A DNA stretch of 18,947 bases, from contig JALLAZ010000233.1 of the NCBI GenBank assembly GCA_036939755.1, positions 1 through 18,947 on the forward strand. Direction: 5' to 3'. This DNA is from Stephanodiscus triporus (Eukaryota > Bacillariophyta > Thalassiosirophyceae > Thalassiosirales > Thalassiosiraceae). Positions 1 to 7,117 of the stretch are shown here, in pieces; position 1 is the stretch's first letter; every line of letters starts with the position of its first letter. The notes beneath the pieces are model-generated. The model had not been told where the DNA came from and did not search any database. It worked only from the letters and a program-made list of their open reading frames with translations. The position numbers and the translations under genes were made by a program.

Positions 1-360
1 CTGTCGTCGGACGGCGGCGGCGGCGGCGGCGGCGGCGGGGAGTAAAATATTATCGACGACGACGGATGCGGCGGCGGTGCTGTGGGAGACAACGACGACG
101 ACAGCGGCGGGCGACGGATGGCGGCACCGGCAGGGGGAGTCACTGAATATTATTGGGGACGACTCTGGCCGCGTCGGTGCTGTCTCCTGTCGATGATTGC
201 TGAGAGGGAGGGCGGCGGATAATATCGACCGGGGGGGCGATTTCCCTAGCTGTGTGGGCGAAGTTAGGGAAATCGGAAGACTAGCTAGAAACTCGCCAGG
301 AAGTAGCTAGAAACCTTTTTCTCAATTGTTACCCGACCCGTAGTACTGGTAGAGAGATCG
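1..360. other. GGC/GAC-rich intergenic DNA with degenerate repeats
   Basis: No convincing gene is visible. Positions 14-38 are a near-pure GGC run and GAC/CGG triplets recur to about 125. Two diverged copies of one block can be recognised: an AATATTAT core near 47 followed by a CGG-rich stretch and GGTGCTGT near 76, and again AATATTAT near 146 followed by GGTGCTGT near 176. The spacing is about 100 bp. At 239-248 and 265-274 there is a perfect 10-bp inverted repeat (GATTTCCCTA / TAGGGAAATC), and TAGCTAGAAAC occurs twice just after it, near 282 and 304. It is probably upstream or repetitive DNA. Confidence 0.5.
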
Positions 361-393
361 AGGTGGTCGGTATGATATGGTATGTAAGTACTG

Positions 394-463
394 CAGTCTC
401 CAGTACAATTGCACAAAGGGAAAAATCGAGATATTTCCCTTGGTGCAATTGTACTGGAGACTG
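394..463. repeat. Long near-perfect inverted repeat (hairpin)
   Basis: The left arm 394-423 and right arm 434-463 are 30 bp each and complementary except at one position, around a 10-nt spacer (424-433). The arms begin CAGTCTCCAGTACAATTG. The 9-mer TGGTATGTA lies at 464-472, directly after the right arm, and again at 378-386, seven bases before the left arm. The structure sits 120 bp upstream of the protease start, so it falls in the promoter or 5' UTR. It could be a small inverted-repeat transposon remnant, a foldback RNA, or a regulatory palindrome. Confidence 0.85.
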
Positions 464-582
464 TGGTATGTATGTATCGTATTCTACTCTCCGGAAGAAA
501 TATTTTATTTACACGTGGAGCTTTTCTTTACGAGAGAGCTCGTTGGAAAAGAAGAAGATCACGGAGACAAAAACAAAAAACA

Positions 583-2661
583 ATGCGTCGCCTTTTCATG
601 GTGGTCGGTTTGCTGTCCATTTGCCGGGCCAAGATAATACCTCTGGCATCGACAGTGACTGCAGGTGGGTTGGTCGCATCGGATCGCTCGAGTAATACAA
701 CAGGCATAGGAAATGGGAAAGGGGTTGCCAAGAGCAAGGGGAAGGAACGGAAGCCATCGCTGAGCATTCCAAAGTTATGGGGTCGACAACAAACAAAAAA
801 GGAATCGGAATCAAAGGCCGGGGGGGACAAAGCTGGCATAGGCAACGATATTGACACTGCCGGTGGAAAGAGCGCAACTAAACTAGCGGAAGGTGGAATC
901 GAGGACAAAGGTGTCACATCCACTTCGGATATCGATGGCAACGCCGAGACCACAGAAATAGATGATAAATCACAGTCAGAGTCAACAGAGAATGACGAGG
1001 TAAAAGAGGTCGAGCGACGTCAGGCAGAAACAAAACCCACCAACCAAACACAAACGCGACCTGATATTGTTTACATGAATATCGCTCCACCTACCGGCCC
1101 AATGGTGATACCCCGGCCCATGTACCCATACATGCCGATGCCGCAACAACCACCTCCAAACAATAAGTCTTCGTCTCTGTTATCATCCATCCTTTCTGCG
1201 TTGCTCCCCCGTCCTCCAAATATGCCACCTGTGTCACCATACGGCCCGCCGCAACCATCATCTCCCTACGCTCCCGGCGGCAACAATGCCATAATTTCGT
1301 TGATACTACGTCTCGCCCTGATATCCTTGGGAACCCTTCTCCTGGATGTTCTCGGACTCGGATCGCATTCCGACGCATTCATACCTACACCGGCACAACA
1401 CTACACGTTTGAGAGAGTGAACGATCGTTATCGAAGGGACCGGTCGGCGTTGAGTCAGGCGTTGGAGAGCCCACCCCCCGGCATCGGGAAGCATCGGTGG
1501 AGACGGGTCTTCTGGAGGAGGAGGAGAGAGGTAATGAGCTCGTTGGCGCTGGCCGAAGAGTTGAGTGTTTCCGTCGACGAGTCACCAACCCTCGAAAATG
1601 GGGCCCTGTATAATCGAACAGTGATTATTGTCGATATGAAGCCCGACTCGCGTGTTGGAAATGGAATAGCAGAGCACCTCAAAGATACCGTGTCATTCAT
1701 AATTGAGCAACACCGTGATTATGTGGACAAACAATCTCATGCAGAGAAAGCATACTCTTTCAATCGCAAGCTTCCATCGTTTTTCCTTCCTCGATCATCC
1801 TCCGCAACATCACCCTCTCACAACCATCGAACTCCCAATGGAATGCGTCCCGCACTCGGTGGTGAACTTGAGGTCGTCCTCTTCTTGGATTCTCCCGGTG
1901 GTACCGTCCAAGATTATGGACTCGCGTCGTCCCAACTCGCTCGTCTGCGCAACGAGCCGCAAATTACGTTGTCCGTATGCGTCGATCGAGTGGCAGCGAG
2001 CGGTGGATACATGATGGCTTGTCAGGCCACGCCGGGACATCTATTCGCGGCGCCATTCGCTATGGTCGGATCGATAGGGGTGCTCATGGAAACGGTCAAC
2101 GTGAACGAGGTTCTGAAGAGGTATGGAGTGAAGGCACTCGTTATCAAGGCGGGGAAGAATAAAGCTCCATTGAAAACTTTGGGAGAAGTCACGTCAGAGG
2201 AGCTGCAGATGGCCCAGGACGATGCGGATGTGATACACGAAGCATTTCAGCAATGGGTGATGGAATCTCGTCCAAACGTTGCAGTGTCGCAGGATTGGAT
2301 AGAGAAGGTATGCACTGGGGCGGTATTTTTAGGAAAAGAGGCATGTGCATTGGGACTGGTCGATCGAGTCCTCACATCTGATGAATACGTCGCGGAGCGG
2401 ATCGCTGCCGGAGATCGAGTTCTACGACTGCTTCCGTACAAAGGTCCGCAGTTTGGGGGGTTGAAAATTTCTCCGTTGGATTTGCTTTTGTCGAGCATGG
2501 ATGCCGAGGGGAGGCTAAAGATTCGCGAAAAGGCACGGGCATTGGGCATGAGAGTTATTCGGTGCGCTGCGCCATGGTTTCGAGTTGGGGCGGCAGTGGG
2601 TGTGCTCAATCACTTGGCATCCTTGCAGAGTCCGTACCAAAGGTATACTTGGGCTGCCTAA
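583..2661 (+). CDS. SohB/SppA-type signal peptide peptidase-like serine protease (S49 family)
   Basis: Single-exon gene, 692 aa from ATG 583. This start is preferred over ATG 409 because 409 lies inside the upstream hairpin, whereas ACAATG at 583 is a good context and opens a hydrophobic leader (RRLFMVVGLLSIC). Residues about 20-170 are Lys/Glu/Ser-rich and probably disordered, about 175-230 are Pro-rich, and a membrane segment follows near 236-260. The C-terminal half is a peptidase S49 domain of the SohB subtype: LDSPGGTVQDYGLA, then VAASGGYMMAC with the predicted nucleophile Ser473, then GSIGVL, and AGKNKAPL with the predicted general base Lys527. The Ser-Lys spacing of 54 resembles that of bacterial S49 dyads. 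Such enzymes cut proteins within or near membranes. Plastid location is possible but unproven. Bacterial SohB is about 350 aa, so the first half is an added extension. Confidence 0.85.
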   Translation: MRRLFMVVGLLSICRAKIIPLASTVTAGGLVASDRSSNTTGIGNGKGVAKSKGKERKPSLSIPKLWGRQQTKKESESKAGGDKAGIGNDIDTAGGKSATKLAEGGIEDKGVTSTSDIDGNAETTEIDDKSQSESTENDEVKEVERRQAETKPTNQTQTRPDIVYMNIAPPTGPMVIPRPMYPYMPMPQQPPPNNKSSSLLSSILSALLPRPPNMPPVSPYGPPQPSSPYAPGGNNAIISLILRLALISLGTLLLDVLGLGSHSDAFIPTPAQHYTFERVNDRYRRDRSALSQALESPPPGIGKHRWRRVFWRRRREVMSSLALAEELSVSVDESPTLENGALYNRTVIIVDMKPDSRVGNGIAEHLKDTVSFIIEQHRDYVDKQSHAEKAYSFNRKLPSFFLPRSSSATSPSHNHRTPNGMRPALGGELEVVLFLDSPGGTVQDYGLASSQLARLRNEPQITLSVCVDRVAASGGYMMACQATPGHLFAAPFAMVGSIGVLMETVNVNEVLKRYGVKALVIKAGKNKAPLKTLGEVTSEELQMAQDDADVIHEAFQQWVMESRPNVAVSQDWIEKVCTGAVFLGKEACALGLVDRVLTSDEYVAERIAAGDRVLRLLPYKGPQFGGLKISPLDLLLSSMDAEGRLKIREKARALGMRVIRCAAPWFRVGAAVGVLNHLASLQSPYQRYTWAA

Positions 2662-2824
2662 TTTTCCCATGAGAAACAGAACAAAATGGATTGCGATTTC
2701 GTCCCGTCTTACCTATTCACTTTCCTTGGCCAAAACTTTCGTTAGAACGTCTTATCCAATAACAACTTAAGTAAGGCATCTGCAGAATTTTTAGTTATGA
2801 TATCAGCGGGATGGTACATCATGT

Positions 2825-4281
2825 TTAGCACAAAAGTTTATCCAAATCATTAGCACTGTACAAGAATACAGAGCAGATAACATTTCCGATTCCTAAGAAG
2901 TATAACACGTTTAAATGAGTGCCGAAAAGAAACATACTCAAGACCCCTGTGAGTATGACAGAGATTGCTGTCGCGTATCCTTTAAGAACAGCATCAGCGA
3001 ATTTTAGCACTGGAATCATCAAGAATTATGTTGAAAGTCACATGAAACACAATTCAACAAACGATAATGTGAGTGGCGAACATGGGGCGAAAAACATTGT
3101 GGTTGTATTTCCAGCTTACCTGCAGCAACAATCAATCCACCGATCGCGCTGACAAAGATGCTCACGAAAGCTGGTCCATTAAAGCCATACCACAGGCCTT
3201 TCTCCAAAATCTGATCCATTTCCATAGCAGCGCAATAAAACCCCATTATCACAAGGCTTACAACAGCAAGCTGCACTTGAGTATAAGCTAGGCCATATTT
3301 CTCTTTCAGTGGTTGATCGTGCGAAGGTAGCTTATCATTGCCAGCACTATTTAAGTTGCGCTTTGCTTTGATAACTTTTTCGGTGTACACAGATGCAAAC
3401 CCAGAACATGCAGATATTCCCAATGTGGCAAGGATTCCTTTTCTGGAATTTTCAGAAGATTCTGTATTGCCAAAATCTTTCATGTTGCAAAGCATGACAC
3501 CGATCATCAACAGTACCAAACTGATTAGTTGCACCTTCTTAATCTTCTTACCCAGGATGAATACCGAGCAACCTGCCGTGGCCAGCAACTTCGTCTGGAC
3601 CAACACCGAAAAAACCGCGGCATCGATGTTTCCCAGCGCCAAGTACTCCAATGTCATTTGAATACTGTATAACGTAGCTGGAACAGCCATGAGGACTGAA
3701 TTCCTATGGTCTTGCTTCATGAAAGTCACTGCGCTCGTTACGGGCCGGCGCTCGATTAGAACTATATACAGCAGTGACAACACGAGTTTTACGCCCTCGA
3801 CTCCGAGTATTGCGGCGCAGGTTAAGAACTTAGGGTGCTCTTTCATGACGAATCGAAGGCTGGGACATAGCAAATGATATTATGGTAAATATTATGGTGC
3901 ACGAAGCAAATGAAATACCCGCACAGGCAATTATATAACTTACAGGATGTTTTTCGAGCAATTTTGGAAAGCAAGGAGAAGGAGGACATTGAACCCGGCT
4001 GCTGTTAATCCAGAGGAGAGGGGTTGCTCGCAGTCACCCTTCTTTGGCTCCCCCGACGATTGTGGAACAATTGATTGCTTAGTCTCAGGAGATAATTCAT
4101 GCATGGGAAAAGAGCGAAAATCGCCACCTGGCGTGGACTCGCTGTCATTGCTGTAAGAAATTACTCTCGTCATCATCATTGAATGATCCTCTGTTTCAAG
4201 TGGGCGTAGAGTTGAAGTTACCACGGCCTTGCTTTCCTCGCTAATGCTAGAATTATATCGCTTGGCAATTGTATTGGCCAT
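2825..4281 (-). CDS. Nucleotide-sugar transporter (SLC35A / UDP-galactose transporter family)
   Basis: Three exons on the minus strand: 4281-3944, 3859-3120 and 3009-2825, giving 420 aa. Introns are 84 and 110 bp with GTAAGT/CAG and GTAAGC/CAG ends, and the phases fit (2, then 1). The joined protein reads QNCSKNILLRFVMKEHPKFL at the first junction and AAGVLKFADAVLKGYATAIS at the second. Both are hallmark segments of the nucleotide-sugar transporter family (Pfam PF04142), together with LEYLALGNIDAAVFSVLVQTK in exon 2. The protein has an acidic or Ser-rich cytosolic N-terminus of about 90 aa, then about ten hydrophobic helices. It would exchange a UDP- or CMP-sugar for the nucleoside monophosphate across the Golgi or ER membrane. 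The substrate cannot be told from sequence. ATG 4281 has the context ACCATGG. The TTG-initiated extension upstream is rejected. Its 3' end converges on the protease gene, 163 bp away. Confidence 0.88.
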
Positions 4282-4351
4282 GGTGCCAGTGGCCTTGCTT
4301 TCCAACGCTCTAGAATTATCGCTTGGCCGTTGTATTGGCCATGGTGCCAGT
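4225..4351. repeat. Tandem duplication of the transporter start-codon region
   Basis: Copy A (4225-4290, 66 bp) and copy B (4291-4351, 61 bp) are directly adjacent. Both begin GGCCTTGCTTTCC and end TATTGGCCATGGTGCCAGT on the plus strand, differing by a few substitutions plus 2- and 3-nt gaps. Copy A holds the transporter's ATG and first codons. Copy B lies upstream in the leader and carries a second ATG in the same ACCATGG context. Confidence 0.9.
4316..4342 (-). other. Upstream ORF created by the duplicated start codon
   Basis: In copy B of the tandem duplication, ATG 4342-4340 opens an 8-codon reading frame, MANTTAKR, ending in TAA (4318-4316). The main protein starts MANTIAKRYNSS. A 2-nt deletion (TA) in copy B turns the CGA TAT AAT of the main copy into CGA TAA. 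The uORF stop is 34 nt before the main ATG. If the transcript begins upstream of 4342, ribosomes would meet this start first, so it may lower or regulate transporter translation through reinitiation. Confidence 0.6.
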
Positions 4352-4512
4352 GGAGTTGACGGAGTAGTGGGCCCGCCCCTTGTTTTCCCCAATAGGTAAT
4401 ACGAAAGTATGAATTTAGACTTTTAGTTTGATATACTCCTAATACTTTATTGTGAATTCATACTCTTTTCTATGAAAATACAAAATACCTACGAACTACT
4501 ACTATGCAAAAC

Positions 4513-5134
4513 CTACATCGCCCACTTCGCCCCCTTCTTCCCTCCGCCCATGCCTCCACCTCCTCCTCCGCCTCTGCCATACCCACCGCCATCGCCATCG
4601 TTGTCGGCGTCGTCGTCATCATCGTCGCAGACCTCGTGTTCTCCTCCGGGCGTCACCTTTTTCTCAACAGCAGGTGCCGCGGCCGCTGCCGTTGGTGCCA
4701 CGGGCTTTTCCCTGGTGGGCATTGCAGCTACGTCGGCTGCATCTTTGTCCTCGTGTTTGACCTCCTTGTCGTTGTTGGCGGCGTCTTGAGAATTTTCCAC
4801 TCCTGCGGCGGCGGGGGCGGCGAGGCAAAAGGTAATTAAATGACGTGACAAATAAAATTACGATCAAAAAACAAACGCGCAGCTTACCTTCTTTTGCCAC
4901 TCATAATCTCGCGCCATGGTACGCTTCCTCTAGGTCGAGGCAGACGGTGTAGTTGCGGAAGTTGCAACAGAAATTTTTGGTCGACCGGTGCCTGAAGTGA
5001 ACCAGTCGAATGCGCTCGATGTTCGCGATTGACTGGTCGTCGATGTTGATCACGTTGGTCCTTACAAGCTCGTAGAGCTTATCTTTGTTGGCTTCTCCCC
5101 ACTTCTTTACCTTTGGTGGTGGATGGGGAGACAT
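4513..5134 (-). pseudogene. Transposon accessory protein, probable Myb/SANT-like, interrupted by TGA
   Basis: Exon A 5134-4888 and exon B 4802-4513, intron 85 bp (GTAAGC ... CAG, phase 1). Start is ATG 5134 (MSPHPPPKVKKWGEANKDKL). The N-terminal 80 residues are basic and helical, with W, then IDDQSIANIERIRLVHFRHR and KNFCCNFRNY. This is compatible with a small Myb/SANT-like DNA-binding fold, but no diagnostic triad of tryptophans is seen. TGA at 4903-4901 stops the frame after EEAYHGARL, five codons before the splice donor. Beyond it the same frame runs on correctly through the splice (VAKEG / VENSQDAANN) into an Ala/Glu-rich segment, an Asp run, a Gly-rich tail (GGGGGGGMGGGKK) and a normal stop. 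A single nonsense change is therefore likelier than a wrong model. The intact length would be about 178 codons. Confidence 0.6.
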
Positions 5135-5331
5135 GGGGGGAGGGGAGTAAGGGGCGGAGTGTTTTATGATGATGTTGTGTGTAGTTGTGTGGTTGTGTTG
5201 GAGTGGTTGGTGTTTTTTGTTTGGCACGGAGTTGCCCCTGTAGGTCTGGTACTGACCACCTACGTAGAAAAAATGACAATCCACCAGCTGTGTAACTTAT
5301 GCTGGTTGATTTTTATTGCATTTCAATGATC

Positions 5332-5514
5332 TGCATGAAATTCATGCAGATCGCAATTTGCATGAAATTCATGCAGATTGCAATTTGCATGAAATTCATG
5401 CAAATCGCGATTTGCAAGCTCTCTACGTCCTACGTAGGGATTCGTAAAAATCACACTGATAAAAACAATTAGCACAAAATTCATGCAAATTGTGATTTGC
5501 ATGAAATTAATGCA
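5332..5514. repeat. Palindrome array, 27-bp period, between divergent transposon genes
   Basis: The near-palindrome TGCATGAAATTCATGCA occurs at 5332-5348, 5359-5375 and 5386-5402, exactly 27 bp apart. A diverged copy lies around 5471-5487 and another (TGCATGAAATTAATGCA) at 5498-5514, again 27 bp apart. Linkers are GATCGCAATT, GATTGCAATT and AATCGCGATT, themselves weakly palindromic. The two blocks are separated by about 68 bp that include the perfect palindrome CCTACGTAGG (5429-5438). The 9-mer CCTACGTAG also occurs at 5259-5267. The array lies between the starts of the two divergent genes, so transposase- or partner-binding sites, or a bidirectional promoter, are likely roles. Confidence 0.85.
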
Positions 5515-5608
5515 AATCACAATCTGCAAATCCATTGACAATTTGTAAGAGTGTTTTGTTACATAAAAAGTAAGAGTCTATTTTGGCACCAAAAAGGGGT
5601 CATGGCGG

Positions 5609-5630
5609 CATCAGAATAACAGTTCTGATG
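5609..5630. repeat. Short hairpin in the transposase leader
   Basis: CATCAGAA (5609-5616) and TTCTGATG (5623-5630) form perfect 8-bp arms around a 6-nt loop. It lies about 115 bp before the transposase ATG, probably in its promoter or 5' UTR. No run of T follows, and nothing else marks a function. Confidence 0.5.
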
Positions 5631-5743
5631 TGGCGTGGCTGGCCCCTCCGCGACCACACCACACAACACACAACAACACACAACACACACAACCAAGACG
5701 AACAACCTCCCCCCTCCCCTCTCCTCCGCCGCCGCCTCTCACA

Positions 5744-6904
5744 ATGACCTCCGCCCCCATCACCGCCTACTTCGACGACGACGATGACGACGACTACGAC
5801 GTCGACATCGACGTCATCGATTGGGAGGCGGAGGCTCGGGACATCCAAAATAGGATGTCCCGTGTCGTCGGGACGATCGATAGAGAGGCGCGGCACTTCC
5901 GCGAGTTCTTCGGAACTCCGGTTGAGGCCGTGGAGATCGTTTGGGATCTCCTCCTCAGGGATTCCCTCCTCCCCGACAAAGGCCGCCCGAAGCACCTGCT
6001 TTGGGCACTTCATTTTATGAAGGCCTACCCAAAGCAGGGCCCGGCGTGCGCCACCGTCGGCGCATCCGCCGGAGCCGTCGATGCGAAGACGTTTCGCAAG
6101 TGGGTGTGGGCCTTTATTAAGGCCATCGCGGAGCTTGAAGAAGTGGTGGTGAGTAAATTTATTTACTCACAATGTGAGGACGGCGCGGAGTGTTCGTCTT
6201 CGTTCGGAGGCCCCCAGCACCGGTCGCCGGATCAACCACAGACCATCCTGACCTCAACGTATTTGCGTGAAGAATAGTCGATTTTTTTCTCCACCGCGTC
6301 CTCACACCCCCCCCCTCCTTCGTCGCCGCCACCACAGATCGACTTTGAAAGTCGAAAAAAAGGGGACGTCGGCAACGACTGTCTCATGACAGTCGATGGG
6401 ACGGACTTCCGTGTCCCCCAACAGGGACTGGCGATCGAGGGAAACCCATTCGGGTCCCACAAGTACGCCGGGAAGTCCGCCCTGCGATACGAGCTGGGCG
6501 TCTCGATCCTGGGGGGGGACCTGGTGTGGATCCAGGGCCCCTACCCAGCAGGCGCCTTCACCGACATCGCAATTTTTAACAAGGTACTCGCCAACTTCCT
6601 CGAGCCCGGCGAGCGGGTCGAGGCCGACAAGGGGTACGCGGGGCATGCCGACAAGATCGTGTGCCCCGCGAACGCGGACAAGGGCCCGCCCGAGCGTCGG
6701 GCGATGTCGGGGCGGGTGAGGGCGCGTCATGAGACGCTTAACGGGCGGCTGAAGACCTGGGGGATCCTCTCCCAGGTCTTCCGCCACCGCATCACCCTTC
6801 ACGGGACCGCGCTTCGGGCGTGCGCGGTGGTGACTCAAATCGCCATCGCGGACTGCGGCGAGAGCCTCTTCGAGGCCGAGTACGACGATGATTATTTCGA
6901 GTAA
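5744..6904 (+). pseudogene. PIF/Harbinger-like DDE transposase with a 1-nt frameshift
   Basis: Exon 1 5744-6148 (135 codons from ACAATG) and exon 2 6337-6904, intron 188 bp (GTGAGT ... CACAG, phase 0). The N-terminus has an Asp run and a helical segment containing HLLWALHFMKAYPKQGP. Exon 2 carries the catalytic core (DDE_Tnp_4-like): TVDGTDF with the first Asp at codon 6395, NPFGSHKYAGKSALRYELGV, PAGAFTDIAIF, EADKGYAGH with the second Asp at 6626, and RARHETLNGRLKTWGIL with Glu at 6731. The second Asp and Glu are 35 codons apart. The correct frame after the splice is reached only if the run of eight A at 6354-6361 is counted as seven. As written, translation leaves the core frame and ends at TAA 6577-6579. 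The intended protein would be about 323 aa. The extra A could also be a sequencing error. AATAAA follows the stop. Confidence 0.75.
6149..6170 (+). repeat. Hairpin covering the transposase 5' splice site
   Basis: GTGAGTAAA (6149-6157), the first nine bases of the intron, is exactly complementary to TTTACTCAC (6162-6170) across a 4-nt loop. In the pre-mRNA the donor site would lie wholly inside a stem. Confidence 0.7.
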
Positions 6905-7117
6905 TTCTCATAAAATAAAGCCTATTTTTTCATAATCAATTGTCTATAGTCATTACAATCTATTAAATAAGGCTAGCGGAGGGGAGATGCGGCGGCGGAG
7001 ATCATGGTGGAGTAATTTTTTCTAGTAAAAATCACTAACAAAACTAAGCTTCACTTATGTCCACTATTTGTATGGTCCAACGAGGCTTGAAGCTGCCGAT
7101 TTCAATGCATACGATCC

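Larger units (their letters stand above)
4513..6904. mobile_element. Decayed two-gene PIF/Harbinger-like DNA transposon
   Basis: Coordinates cover the two gene bodies only. Terminal inverted repeats and target duplications could not be recognised by eye in 4352-4512 or 6905-7117. The divergent pair (accessory gene minus, DDE transposase plus) matches the layout of PIF/Harbinger elements, which encode a transposase and a Myb/SANT-like DNA-binding partner. Both genes have similar leaders, CA-dinucleotide-rich and then C-rich, just before their ATGs. Both carry one inactivating change. The element sits between the transporter promoter and the 3' end of the ABC1 kinase gene. Confidence 0.65.

Noticed and set aside
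363..695. Small plus-strand frames and ATG 409 as the protease start
   Set aside because: They begin in or beside the hairpin and lack motifs. ATG 583 has the better context and leader.
4282..4392. Longer transporter N-terminus from an upstream non-ATG codon
   Set aside because: It would start at TTG and read the duplicated copy B in a different frame from copy A. ATG 4281 has a full ACCATGG context.
4472..4900. Plus-strand Pro/Ser-rich open frames and other minus frames over the same bases
   Set aside because: They mirror the Gly/Asp/Ala-rich terminal exon of the accessory gene; triplet-rich DNA keeps several frames open.
5332..5514. CRISPR array
   Set aside because: The spacers are near-identical 10-mers, not unique sequences, and the setting is a eukaryotic transposon.
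5323..5541. Minus-strand frame with repeated LHEFHAN(C/D) units
   Set aside because: It is only the translation of the 27-bp palindrome array. A 27-bp step is divisible by three, so any frame repeats without being a gene.
5600..6013. Minus-strand frame opposite transposase exon 1
   Set aside because: Asp-codon repeats on the plus strand give Val/Ile runs on the other strand; no domain or splice support.
4352..7117. Candidate terminal inverted repeats of the transposon, such as GGGCCCGCCCCTTG near 4370 and GGCTAGCGGAGGGG near 6971
   Set aside because: The Harbinger-like look of the left sequence has no complementary partner on the right, and no matching 3-bp target duplication could be shown by eye.
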